64,000 nucleotides of DNA from Dasypus novemcinctus (Eukaryota; Chordata; Mammalia; Cingulata; Dasypodidae). Below the pieces are notes generated by a model. That model was not told where the DNA came from, searched no databases, and saw only the letters and a list, made by a program, of their open reading frames with translations. The stretch is from positions 112,184,228 to 112,248,227 of the forward strand of contig NC_080680.1 of assembly GCF_030445035.2 (NCBI RefSeq), written 5' to 3'. Made by a program: the position numbers and the translations under genes. Of this stretch, positions 21,979-32,347 are shown one piece after another. The stretch's first letter is position 1. The number at the start of each line of letters is the position of its first letter.

Positions 21979-22124
21979 AACCACTTTCCCAGGGTGGCCT
22001 CCAGGTGGTGTCCCAGAAGGATCCCGGATAAGGCGCCGCCCCTGGCAGACCCACCGTTACCCCCGAGCTGTGAAACGAACCCCCTTGGTTTCTCGAGAGG
22101 CAGCCTGTCAGTGTGCACAGAACA

Positions 22125-22318
22125 AGACCTGAGAGTTAGAGCCAGGGTCAGATGTCCGCTTTGGCCTTTGCTTTCCAAGCCTCAGTTTCCTCATTGACAA
22201 GGGAGCTCCTGTTGCCCACTGGGAAGAGTTTTCTTTAAAAGATTAAATGAGACAATATTGGGAAAATAACGAGCACAGTGCTTGGCTCATAGAAGGTACC
22301 CAATACATAGTGGCTTCC
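22125..22318 (+). mobile_element. MIR SINE
   Basis: MIR 3' two-thirds: 'aagcctcagtttcctcattg', 'agattaaatgagacaatatt', 'gcacagtgcttggctcatag'. Confidence 0.78.
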
Positions 22319-22407
22319 TAACAGAATTTCAAGATCCTACAGATATTAATACGAAGATGATATTCAGATAATTCTATCAGCATCCCTAGGTGGCTGGAAC
22401 TAAAGGT

Positions 22408-22440
22408 GAGAGAAAGGGAAGGGAAGAGAAAGGGAAAAAA
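22408..22440. repeat. GA-rich low-complexity run
   Basis: A purine-only run of gagaaagggaag-type units before 'accaaactgc'. Confidence 0.75.
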
Positions 22441-22519
22441 ACCAAACTGCTTTAATTCCTTAAGCGACAACTTCTCTGTTAGCCTACTTTTTGTGCTGTC
22501 TGGGGAAAATGTTCTCTAT

Positions 22520-22556
22520 TCTCTCCTGTCCTATCCTTTTCTATCCTATCCTATCG
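22520..22556. repeat. (TATCC)n-like repeat
   Basis: Imperfect tandem 'ctatcctatcctatc' units. Confidence 0.8.
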
Positions 22557-22636
22557 TAGCCATTAAAATTTGAAGTCCCTGAAATGCCATGCTTTTTGCT
22601 GGGTGTTTTCTGTCCTTAAGGAGAAATAGCCTGATG

Positions 22637-22800
22637 AAATGCAAAGGATTGTGGATTTTCAGCCAGGCAGACCAGGGCTTGAACTTGGACTCTGCCACCT
22701 CCTGTGTGTCATCTCCGAACTGGTCATTTCAGTTCTCTGGGCCTTAGGATCCTTCTCTGGAGAATGGGGAGAACATTCCCAGCCGATGGAGTCCACGGGA
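22637..22800 (+). mobile_element. MIR SINE
   Basis: MIR motifs: 'gcagaccagggcttgaactt', 'ctctgccacctcctgtgtgt', 'tcagttctctgggcctta', 'ctctggagaatggggagaac'. Confidence 0.75.
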
Positions 22801-23084
22801 AGCAATGGGAGGGCAGGTGCTCGGCTCCCGTAGTGACTCAGGGCATCTGATGGAAACTGCAATGGGCAGTGGGAGACCGTGTTGGGCAGATGGAGACGGT
22901 GATGGACGCCTGGAGCCTGGAGCCTGGTGGGACAGGAAGCCCGTCTGTGACTAGCCCAGATGGCTAGTCACACTTTGAACAGAACCGTGGCCCTCACCAC
23001 GGGGAGCTTAATTCTTGAGGGTGCTGGGTGGGAGGCCTTCCTGTAAGGCTGAACAGGGTCTCTGATATTTCATTAGAGAGTGGG

Positions 23085-23275
23085 AGGCCAGGTAAATTGC
23101 AGCCTCTGAACTCACTCAGTCCTGAGTTCTAATCCTGACCCCATTATTTACCATCATTGTGACTTTAGGCAAGGAAACCATTTATCCTCCGTCTGTGAAA
23201 TAGGACCAAGAGGAGGATGAAAATAATGATATAGTACAGTGTGAGCACACAGTGGGTGTTTAAAAAAGTGTTCCC
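23085..23275 (+). mobile_element. MIR SINE
   Basis: MIR motifs: 'cctgagttctaatcctgacc', 'cattgtgactttaggcaagg', 'tccgtctgtgaaataggacc'. Confidence 0.75.
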
Positions 23276-23304
23276 TTTCCTCCCCATTATCTTTCTAATC
23301 CTCA

Positions 23305-23490
23305 CGACAGACCATGCTTGTTGAGCACCTACTGGATACCAGGCCCTGTGCTTAACGTTTATAGGAATATCTCATGAAACTTCTCTACGACCCTAGTAGG
23401 TCGGTACCTACTAGGCAAGCCGGGTGAGTTTTAGGAGGGTTAAGTAATTTGCTTCTGGTCTGAAAGAGGACAAGGGTCGGGACGCCAGCA
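23305..23490 (-). mobile_element. MIR SINE, reversed
   Basis: Reversed MIR: 'gttgagcacctactggatac', 'aggccctgtgcttaacg', 'aggagggttaagtaatttgc'. Contains the perfect stem-loop at 23392-23415. Confidence 0.75.
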
Positions 23491-23589
23491 GTGTGCCTCC
23501 ACCCCTGGCAGGCGTCGGTACCTCCATTCTGCAGGCGATGGGGCCGGGGCTCAGGGTCGTGCAGGGACCTGTTTGGACGCCAGCTCATT

Positions 23590-23960
23590 GACTCCCAAGC
23601 CCCAGGCTCTTTTTCTTTTCAGTTCCTCAAACCCGCTAGTTCTTCTCCTCTTTCCATGGCCTCTTCTCATCCTCCCAGACTCCTCTGCAAACCCGTCTTT
23701 AGAGGCCTTTCCTGACCCCTGTTCCTGAGGAAGCTCCAGCCCCCCAGCCCTCTCTCGGGTCACGTGGAGGTCGTCCTCTCAGCACCTGTCGCCGTCCACG
23801 ATAACCGAGCGACCTGTTTCTGCATCTCGTCATTGGCTCTCACTCCCTAGACTGTGAGCTTCAGGAGGGCAGGGACAACCTGCTTCTTTTAATGACCTAC
23901 CCCTTGCCTTGTCAATTGCCTGGCAAATATTTGTTATCTAAGTGAATGAGCGAGTGAAAG
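23590..23960 (+). mobile_element. L2 LINE 3' end
   Basis: L2 order is kept: 'ttagaggcctttcctgaccc', then 'gactgtgagcttcaggagg', 'gcagggacaacctgcttc', and the tail 'cctggcaaatatttgtta' with 'gtgaatgagcgag'. Confidence 0.75.
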
Positions 23961-24216
23961 GCAGCTGTGACATAAGCCGTTGCTTTCTGCCTCTGCTGTC
24001 ACTTGCTAAGTGACCAAGGTACTCCCAGAGCGGCTGTGAGCAGTAACTCAGGTAACTTAGAGTGCTAGCACTGTGGGGTGAAGAGAAAAGACTTTTCTTT
24101 TCAGTGAAGGACTTTGATGAATATCCAAATTCATTCCCCCCAAGCCCAATCCTTCTTAATTTTTTTCTTCCAGTCTGATGCATTTCTTGGCAATGGGGGA
24201 ATATTTTAATGCCGCT

Positions 24217-24874
24217 ATATTAGTCAGCCAAGGGGGTGCTGATACAAAATAACAGAAATCTGTTGGCTTTTATAAAGGGTATTTATTTGGGGTAGAAGCT
24301 TACAGTTACCAGGCCATAAAGCATAAGTTACTTCCCTCACGGAAGTCTTTGCCACGTGTGGAGCAAGATGGCTGCTATCAGGCTTCCTCTTCCTCTTAAG
24401 GCTCTGTGGTCCCAGCTTCTTTCAATATCAGCTGTAGGCGGGGATAATAAGTCTTGCCTCTCTCCCAGGGCTTATTTCTCTCTGGGCTCAGCTGCTCTGC
24501 TCTCTCCACAAGGGCAACTGTAAACTATTAGGTGAATGGCTCGTTTCTCTTCCCAGGGCCTCTGCCGTGTCTAATGGAGCCTTTTCTCTTTCCTCACATA
24601 TCTGCTTCTATGTCTTTACCTCCTGGGGCCCCAGCATTAAAACTCCAACCTCCCTTCTCTGTGGTGTGGTTACTCTGTGAGTCCCTGCCCACCAAGGAGG
24701 CAGGGGCTCAACGTCCTACTGACTGGCTCAATCAAAGCCTGATCATTATTTAATCAAGTAAAGGTGAAACCTCTGAATCCAATATAATCTAATATGCCCA
24801 GAGGAACAAACCAATTTACAAACATAATGCAATACCTAGTTTTGGAATTCATAAACAATATCAAACTGCTACAG
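24217..24874 (-). mobile_element. LTR-like element, probably xenarthran, minus strand
   Basis: A 658-bp unit. Read on the minus strand it opens tgtagcagtttgatattg and closes with 'cacccccttggctgactaa'. In plus view it starts 'tagtcagccaagggggtgc', followed by 'ggtatttatttggggtagaa' and 'ggagcaagatggctgctat'. It has MaLR-like layout. I recall this text as abundant in xenarthran genomes but cannot name the family. No target duplication is clear. Confidence 0.6.
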
Positions 24875-25029
24875 TCACCTTTACCATGGAAACCAATGAT
24901 TCCATTGAAGTAATTTAAAAGCACACGTGCTTGAAATGGTAATAGAAATCCATACCATTCCAAGAGGTCTACTTGTTGCTTCCTCTTGTAAACAACAGGT
25001 TTCTTGGTTGATGAGACAGTCTGCTGTGG

Positions 25030-25125
25030 AGGAAAGAGCCCTTAAATTTTCAGAGACCCAGGTTTCAATCCTGGCTCTGTGAAATGACAGCGCTTAGGCA
25101 AGTCCCTTCCTTTCTAGATAAAGAC
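25030..25125 (+). mobile_element. MIR SINE fragment
   Basis: MIR core: 'agacccaggtttcaatcctg', 'ctctgtgaaatgacagcgc', 'taggcaagtcccttcctttc'. Confidence 0.65.
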
Positions 25126-25159
25126 AAAGTCAGGGCTGGAAGTCGGAGATCTTCTAGTT

Positions 25160-25373
25160 CAGGGACAGGCAAACTATGGCTTTGGGTCAAATCCAGTCTA
25201 CCACCTGTTTTTGTAAATAACATTTTATTGGAACTAGTCACATACATTTGTTTATGTATCGACGGTGCCCGCTTTTGTGCTACAGCAGCTGAGTTCAATT
25301 GTCATTACAGGGACCTGCAAAGCAGAAAATATTTACAATCTGGCCCTTTACAGAAAATGTTTGCTGACCCCAG
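25160..25373 (-). mobile_element. hAT-type non-autonomous DNA transposon
   Basis: A 214-bp element with terminal inverted repeats cagggacaggcaaact and, in complement, gtttgctgaccccag. It is flanked by 8-bp direct repeats ttctagtt (25152-25159) and ctctagtc (25374-25381), which match at six of eight bases, the size expected for hAT. The inner text (gtaaataacattttattgg; tctggccctttacagaaaat) marks the Charlie-group family with copies at 34677 and 57110. Confidence 0.85.
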
Positions 25374-25384
25374 CTCTAGTCCAA

Positions 25385-25480
25385 CTCTCTCTTTCTCTCC
25401 TTCTCTCTCTCTCTTTACAAACGTGGGAAATTAATGTCAGTTAGAGGAAGGCACTTACCTGAGATCACATAGAGAATTTG
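25385..25480. repeat. CT microsatellite and MIR scrap
   Basis: A (CT)n run at 25385-25415 precedes a reversed MIR scrap (ggcacttacctgagatcac). Confidence 0.55.
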
Positions 25481-26563
25481 CAAGAAAAGACAAAAACTTA
25501 GGAAAGAAAAAAAACTATGGTTAGTGGCTATGTTACTACAGTCCTGAGGCTAGATGTATTAATTATTTCAAAATCATTCTGAGGTATTTGATGTTTTCCC
25601 CCCTCCCTCCTTTGCTATCTGTCCAATTAGAACAAGTATTATCATATTTAAATGGCCCCAGGAAAATGAGTGCCTTAGAGAGTCCTGTAATGAAGGTTTT
25701 GCTGTGTGAATCCAACAAATTCAACGTAATGAATATACAGCCAAAACCTCCATTGGCATTTTGTTTTTATAACATCTCCCTGATGGTCATGATTTATCTG
25801 AACTCCACTAATTTGGAGCTGTGTTAAGTTGACAACATAGGCTCTGGTTAAATTTATCTTTGCATCCTGTCTGACAAAATGCTTCATTAAGCAAATTGAT
25901 GGTGTAAACGAGACTTTAGGAGAGTGGTGTTCAAATTACTTAAGAGGATGAACTATTTTTTAGGTGTTGCCAAACCATTTAGATGCACTTATTTGAAAAT
26001 AAATGATGACTATGTAAATCCAAGAATACTATTTATTTATCAATTTATGTCCAAGAGCCTTCTAATTGGAAAACGTTCTGACCACTCCTGGGATTTTCTG
26101 TTTGGCTATTGAAAGTCATTTCTCTCGGAATAGTGTGTGACTCCACTAATTATGATCGTGCTTCCTGTATAGTAGAATATCAATGTGGGGAGAGTCCTTT
26201 GGAGTTATTTTTTGAACCACAGAAGAATTGAGCTAATTTGGGTGATAAAGACAGGACTAACAGTTGAATGGGGTAGTGAGAAGTCATTCCCTTTGAAGTT
26301 CTCTTTGGATCTTTTGATTAGGCAAGGGAAAAGCCTCAGGGGGTGCCCGAGGTCTTCAGCACCTCTCTACATTTCTAATCTCTGCTTAGAAAGAGAAAAC
26401 CACCTCAGGCTACCAGGCGTCTAGAGAAGCGAGCAGCACTCTTCTATTCTCGCTGTATTTACTTTCACCGCTGCCTTCTGCCTGGCCAGTGACATTTGGT
26501 TTCCATTCATGGTAATATTTTTACAAACTCCCTTTAAAATCAATTTCACGAAGAAAAGTGGGA
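25481..26563. other. Non-repetitive AT-rich block
   Basis: Over a kilobase with no repeat I recognise, unusual for this window. The part 25690-25930 is rich in short homeodomain-like TAAT/ATTA words (ccactaatttgg, ttcattaagcaaattgatgg). No splice-bounded coding exon is evident. It could hold conserved non-coding sequence, but conservation cannot be judged from one sequence. Confidence 0.4.
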
Positions 26564-26572
26564 GGCAATTTT

Positions 26573-26928
26573 TTTTTTTTTTTATTTAATTTCCCCCCCT
26601 CCCCTGGTTGTCTGTTCTTGGTGTCTATTTGCTGCGTCTTGTTTCTTTGTCCGCTTCTGTTGTCGTCAGCGGCACGGGAAGTGTGGGCGGCGCCATTCCT
26701 GGGCAGGCTGCACTTTCTTTCACGCTGGGCGGCTCTCCTTACGGGGCGCACTCCTTGCGCGTGGGGCTCCCCCACGCGGGGGACACCCTTGCGTGGCACG
26801 GCACTCCTTGCGCACATCAGCGCTGCGCATGGCCAGCTCCACACGGGTCAAGGAGGCCCGGGGTTTGAACCGCGGGCCTCCCATGTGGTAGACGGACGCC
26901 CTAACCACTGGGCCAAAGTCCGTTTCCC
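26573..26928 (-). mobile_element. DAS SINE, young-looking subfamily with internal deletion
   Basis: 356 bp, minus strand. It has a perfect target duplication, ggcaatttt, at 26564-26572 and 26929-26937. Relative to the 10.1 kb copy it lacks about 44 bases of the body: 'cacgggaa' joins directly to 'gtgtgggcgg'. The copy at 47629-47999 shares the same join and is nearly identical. It retains many CpGs, which suggests a recent insertion. The head in plus view ends 'gggccaaagtccgtttccc'. Confidence 0.94.
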
Positions 26929-27029
26929 GGCAATTTTAAAATATTGTGTACACAGTGCAGATGGCACGTGGCTAGGACACCAATCATGATGTAATGTCTG
27001 TCGATATGGGAAATGGAGTGACGATGGGG

Positions 27030-27175
27030 CTTGGACACCTGAAGTCTGGGAAAAAGTCACCTAGTTCAACTCCCTTATTGTATGGTGGAAAAAGCTGAAC
27101 CCCAGAGAGGGAGAGACAGGCTCAGGACACACAGCCCTGACTCCCAGCTCATGCTCTTTTTGCCACCTGACGCTA
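27030..27175 (-). mobile_element. MIR-like fragment, reversed
   Basis: 'gtcacctagttcaactccc', 'gctgaaccccagagaggg' and 'ggctcaggacacacagcc' suggest a reversed MIR or related repeat. Confidence 0.5.
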
Positions 27176-29021
27176 CCTCACCTGTCTGTTTTGTTGTACC
27201 TGCCTAGGAACAAGCCAAAGCTGGATGCAGGGGCTAGTTCTCTGAATGTGCAAGGCTAAGTCACTTGCCCACACTGCATCAAAGTGTTGCCTCAGTCCCG
27301 CTCGCCCTGCAGTGTCAGAGAAACGTTTGCTGGAACATTGGTCACAGGAAGAGGTGAGAAGGCTGTCACCCCACCTGGGTTCTAGCGCCTTCTGTGACTC
27401 TCTTCACACAGCAGCAGGAAGCCATAAAATATCAGCTCTCTGTGAAGGAGAGGTCCCGTTCTTGGAATGCTGGCCTCCTTCCGGCCACATCCCCAGGAGA
27501 TAGGTACCTTCTCTCCTCAATGGGGACCTCGCTAACTCATAATGGGGCCCGGTCCATCAATGGCCTTTTAGAAGCACTCGTCTCCTGTCCACACAGGCCC
27601 CGTCTACACTGATGACTTGAGCGCGATTCACCTCGGAGGTTGCCCCAGGGGCGGCAGGAGCTGGTCCTTCCAGCTTCTCTCGAGCTGGGGAGGGCCAGGT
27701 CAATGAGCAAGCAGGCGCCCCCGTCTTCTAAGCACATCCTGGCCCGCTGTCCTGGTGGAGAGGTCGCCTCCTTCCACTGAGCCAGAAGCAGAACCGAGAC
27801 CAGAATCACACTGCAGACCTCCAAGAGGAGTCTACCGTTTGGTTTTCAACTTTATTTCAGAAACTTTAATTGGGAGCCTGGTTCCCTTTCCATCCATTTG
27901 GTGATCTTCCATCTCCCCTGCCACTTGAGTTTATCTCCACCTTGCCTAAGCCACCAGTGTAGGGGTCATGGGTAAGTCTTCATTTTTATGCTGACCTGGC
28001 TTTTTTCCTTCAAAACGTTTTTTCTTTCCAAGTATACATACAGAGCTTTGAATGGAATTTTCAAAAACCTATTTCAGTAAGGTATAGTAGGCCTGTGGGG
28101 AGGTGAATTGAGTGCACTAACCTTCAAGGCACAGCCGTGATTTTTGCTCAGGTGTACACTGTGTAACCACTGGCCAGATGAAGGAGTAGGCAGTAAGAGC
28201 GTCCCAGGAAATCCACCAAGAGGCTCTGGCGACAGGGTGGAGATGGGTGTGTAGGCACTAAAGCTCAGGGAAAGACCTCAGGAGGCTGCTGCGGGGTCCA
28301 GGGGGGATATGAGGAAGTGGGGCTGCTTGGCGAGGCGTCAGAAGCCCCTCAGCAGGACCCGGGGGCAGTGATGGGAGAAGGGGGTGGAGGGGCGCAGCCC
28401 ACAGCCCTGAGGCCTCAGATGCCAGCTCCCTGAAAGCTAAACTGGCAGAGCAGCTGAGGCCTCAGCCTTCACAGAGGTCTGATGGGTGGGGGTTGCAGCA
28501 AAGCCTTTTTGGTTCCTACTTCTCCTCGTAACAGGATTGGAGGAGGGCTTGTGGGGCGATCGGGTGGGCGATCGCCCCATTTCCCCCAGTCCCTTGTCTT
28601 GGAGAGCAGCTGAGACCCCAGGCTCCTCAACGTGGGGCCTTGCCCACTGGCTGTGTCTCTCCAGCATCCCAGGCACGTGGGACACGGAGAGAAGTCATGT
28701 CCTTGCTCTGAAAGCAAAGTAGTGGAGGGAACAAAGACGCACTTCTCAAAGCAGTGCACCAGGGCACATATTTCCTATGCATTTTTCAGATGCCATCCAA
28801 CACATTGGAGCCAGTAATTTTCCCAAAACCACATACTAGCTGTCAGGGCCTATGATGACATCTGTTTTCAACAGTAGCTGCTCAAACAAAACAGGTGATT
28901 GGAAAAACCAAGAGATGAAAGGCCAGATGAGGAAGCTGGCTGGAGAGTAATGCCTCCCCTTTGCACCCCTTTGGAAATCGCTGCTGCAGGATTGAAATCA
29001 TGGTAATAAAAATGGCGGCCA
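27176..29021. other. Unassigned sequence with stem-loop
   Basis: No repeat or gene recognised over 1.8 kb. Short frames on both strands in the GC-rich part (27540-27830; 28430-28760) lack domains. A perfect 11-bp inverted repeat lies at 28552-28579. Confidence 0.4.
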
Positions 29022-29240
29022 TTTATTGCTCCGAGCCAGGCGGTCTCCTAAGCACTTCTTTCTTTCGTGCAATTTAATTCTCTCAGACACTTTCTAAGAG
29101 AGATATTAATCGTCCTCAGTGTTTAGATGAAGAAATGAAGCTCAAGGATGTTTAATTATTTGCCTCAAGCAAAAAGCCAGTGGGAAGCAGAGCTGGCGGT
29201 TGATTTCAGGACCTTCTGATGCTGTAGCCCACACTCTTTG
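29022..29240 (-). mobile_element. MIR SINE, reversed
   Basis: Reversed MIR: 'cgagccaggcggtctcctaa', 'gcacttctttctttcgtgc', 'gatgaagaaatgaagctcaa', 'agccagtgggaagcagagct'. Confidence 0.8.
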
Positions 29241-30434
29241 CAAACTGCCCCAGTCTTTATAAAAACCCTGGATTGTTTCCCCAGCCTCACTCAAATGATA
29301 TTAATACTATTCATCAGTGAGCACATTGATTACAGCCCACTGAGTAAAGTCCTCCACGTGAGAAATAATGCACATGGGAGCAGGGGCTGGCATTTCAAGG
29401 AAAGTGTATTGCCGGCTTTTTTTTTGACTGCCCAAGGCAGGTGTACCATGGCCTCACTCCCACCACCTTGTGTATTCTTTCCGGGTAGAGACAGAGCCCA
29501 CCACTGGGCCTGGCATGCGATGGGCTCACAGTTGAATTGGATTTAGCATTGTTTACATCCCAGAGACCTTGGATAAATGCTCATTAGGGTCATCAACAAC
29601 AGATTACTTTAAAGCTGGAAAAATATTAATAACTTTACATTTGTAGTTACCTTTTTTTTTTTTTTTTTTACTTTAATGTGACATTCCTCTCCCTTCCGAT
29701 ATGCTTTCTAGCCTTGGTTGAATCATTTGGATAACTCCGTCTTCCACGTGGTTTCCCTGCCTCTCGTCTCCCTCTTCCAGCCCCACTGATGTTCCATGGT
29801 CCTGCTAGGGCGGAAGGCATCATCCTCAAGTGCAGCCTGCCTTCGGCTCTTATTAGCCCCCAGTTGCTGCAGGACCCTGTGCACCCCCCTTGCCCCTGAG
29901 GCCGTGATCTTTCTCGACTGCTTGTTGTATCCCTCGCGCTGCTCTTGCTGTGCTTACCACAAAGAGGGGGCTTAATTGTTTTCCATCTAATCGTTTCCTC
30001 CCACTGAAATGTCCTTCCCTTCCTCTTAATTAACAACAACAAAACATTCCCACTCACTCCTCAAGGCAGTCTTGGTCACGTTCCTGGCAGCAGAGCCTGA
30101 GCTGGGTTTTGATGCCCGTGGTGTATGGGGGGAATGCTCACGAAAGAGAAGCCTACAAGGAGGCGAGGAAGCAGGACAAGGCAGGGTCGAAGCCCAGCGA
30201 AGAAGTGGTTTCAGCTGAGTTCCCGCCTCGGCCTGAACCCCCAGGGAGCTCTCAATCAGCCAGGCACTGGCTGGGGTTGCTCCCGGGGCCTGGCGGGGCG
30301 CCGGGCACAGAACCTCTCGGGCAAGGCGGCTTCTGTCTGCTGAAGCACTGTGGCCAAGCCGGGAGCAGCTGTCACTCACTGCCTCGGGGGCTGGTGCCGT
30401 CAGCCAGGGAAAGGGTTGGCGGGCCAGGAGCACT
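29241..30434. other. No gene seen; isolated poly-T tract
   Basis: The poly-T at 29652-29669 is followed by 'actttaatgtg', which on the minus strand is an ATTAAA signal just before an A tract. This is the look of a retrocopy 3' end. A minus frame of 129 codons (29668-30057) stops exactly there but has no known domain. No matching target duplication or parent gene was recognised. Confidence 0.35.
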
Positions 30435-30445
30435 GATAGCGTCTT

Positions 30446-30888
30446 TTTTTTTTTTTTTTAAAGATTTATTTTTTATTTCTCTTCCCTTTCCCCCCCACTC
30501 CCCTCTCTCCCTCCCCACCCCGTTCTCTGTTCTCTGTGTCCACTCGCTGTGTGTTCTTCTGTGTCCACTTGCATTCTTGTCAGTGGCACCGGGGATCGGT
30601 GTCTCGTTTCGTTGCATCATCTTGTTGTGTCAGCTCTCCGTGTGTGCGGTGCCATTCTTGGCAGGGGCTAATTTTTTAACACACTGGGCGGCTCTCTTTA
30701 TGGGGCGCGCTCCTTGCGTGTGGGGCTTCCCTACACGGGGGACACCCCTGCGTGGCATGGCACTCCTTGCGCGCATCAGCACTGCACATGGGCCAGCTGC
30801 ACACGGGTCAGGAGGCCCCGGGTTTGAACCGCGGACCTCCCATGTGGTAGACGGACGCCCTGTCCATTGGGCCAAGTCCGCTTTCTCC
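30446..30888 (-). mobile_element. DAS SINE, full length, minus strand
   Basis: 443 bp with long T15 tail and intact head (B box ggttcaaacc in minus view). The target duplication gatagcgtctt (30435-30445) versus gatggcatctt (30889-30899) has two differences, so it is an older insertion than the 26.6 kb one. The body is undeleted. It supplies most of the 275-codon plus-strand frame 30109-30936 and of the 179-codon minus frame. Confidence 0.92.
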
Positions 30889-30899
30889 GATGGCATCTT

Positions 30900-31235
30900 C
30901 TGCAAAGGCTGTACTGAAGCACTATGTCCTCTGTGACTCACTGGGGCGGGCACGAGTGCTTGCTTTTGGCTGTTACAAACGCAGAACTCGCTGCCTTGTT
31001 CAGCCTGTGAGTTACTTGCTGGTGATGGAATCAGCGGAGGCCTTGGGACAGACACACCCTGGTTCTGATCTGTTCTGCCCTTATTTCCTTTGGTCCCTTG
31101 AACGTTCTGAACAAGTTTCCACCTGACAGAATTGTTGCAACACCACGTGAGCAATGGGTGTAAACCCACTGGCCAGAGTCTGGCCTGTGGAGGCTCAGAG
31201 TGGACGCAACCTATACACGAACGAGCAAGCTCCCA
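30900..31235. other. No feature recognised
   Basis: Short unique stretch between two SINEs. No repeat motif or coding signal. Confidence 0.35.
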
Positions 31236-31245
31236 GGGAACTTTT

Positions 31246-31611
31246 TATTTATTTATTTATTTATTTATTTCTTCCCCTCCCTCCATTGTCTGCTCTCTGT
31301 GTCCATTTGCTGTGTGTTCTTCTGTGTCTGCTGGTATTCTCATTAGGTGGCTCTGGGAACTGATCCTGGGACCTTTTGGAGTAGGAGAGAGGTGATCGTT
31401 CTCTTGCTCCACCTCAGCTCCCTGGTCTGCTGCGTCTCTTATTGTCTCTCCTCTGTGTCTCTGTTGTGTCGTCTTGCTGCACCAGCTCTCCATGTGGGCC
31501 AGCACACCGCATGGGCCAGCTCGCCACACGAGCCAGCTCGTAGGTATCGAACCCTGGACCTCCTATGCGGTAGATGGGAGCCCAATGCTTGAGCCACATC
31601 CGCTTCTCCTT
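31246..31611 (-). mobile_element. DAS SINE, alternative body subfamily
   Basis: 366 bp. The tail is (TTTA)n. The target duplication is ggaactttt (31237-31245) versus ggcactttt (31612-31620). The middle differs from the main type: 'gaactgatcctgggacc', 'gctccacctcagctccctgg', then 'gtgtcgtcttgctgcacc'. The 46.8 kb copy shares this body, so both belong to a separate subfamily. Confidence 0.9.
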
Positions 31612-31654
31612 GGCACTTTTCAAAGAGCTGTCGGTCCCCATCACAGCCTTCAGA

Positions 31655-31760
31655 CGTAGATGCTGTTATTATCCCCTCTACAGCGATCAAGAAACAGACT
31701 TGAGGATCTGGTCCCTTGCAGAGGGTAACAGTTAACAAGCAGCGGAGCTAGGTCTTACCT
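31655..31760 (-). mobile_element. MIR SINE fragment, reversed
   Basis: Reversed MIR: 'gttattatcccctctacagc', 'caagaaacagacttgagg', 'gcagcggagctaggtctta'. Confidence 0.65.
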
Positions 31761-31899
31761 CGGGCTCCATTCGGGACACGTGCAAGTGGGCTTTGCTCTA
31801 ACTTTCTAAGGGGCCCTCACTTTTCAGCTCTTAGGAGCCCTGATTTGATGTCTCTGGTTGAGAAGATGAACAGAGACTAGAGCTCATGCTTCCTGGGCA

Positions 31900-32347
31900 C
31901 TGTCATGCATTGAACGGTGTGCCCTCAACCCGTGTTGCAGTCCTCACCCCTCGTACCAGGGACTGTGGCCTTATTTGGAGCAGGGTCTTTGCCGTTGTAA
32001 TCAGGGAAAGAGAGGTGGTCCTGGTTAGGATGGGCCCTTAATCCAATGTGACTGGTGCCCTTAAAAGAAGAGGAGAAGAGACACACAGGGAGGATGGTCA
32101 TGGGACAACGGAGGCGGTGACCGGAGTGACGCAGTGACAAGCCGTGGGGCGCCAAGGAGAGCCAGCCGCCACCAGGCGCTAGGAAGAGGCTAGGAAGGAT
32201 TCGTCTCATATAGCCCCGGTGGGAGCGCGGCCCTGCCCACGCCTGGACTTCGGCCGTCAGGCCTCCAGAATGTGGAGAAGAGACTTCTGCTGTTTCAAGC
32301 CCCCGAGATCGCGGCAGTTGTTACGGCAACTGGAGGGTACTGAGACA
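31900..32347 (+). mobile_element. MLT1-type LTR, plus strand
   Basis: A 448-bp LTR: 'tgtcatgcattgaacggtg', 'gactgtggccttatttggag', 'cttaatccaatgtgactgg', 'cggccgtcaggcctccagaa', 'tgctgtttcaagcccc', end 'gggtactgagaca'. It lies 110 bp upstream of the CRE and CpG-rich segment. Confidence 0.82.

Noticed and set aside
30109..30936. 275-codon open frame, the longest in the window
   Set aside because: From about 30446 it reads through the DAS SINE. The same SINE yields long frames in every copy, and the upstream part has no domain.
30630..31169. 179-codon minus-strand frame
   Set aside because: It consists mainly of the DAS SINE in reverse; its tail residues match frames in the 26.6 and 47.6 kb copies.
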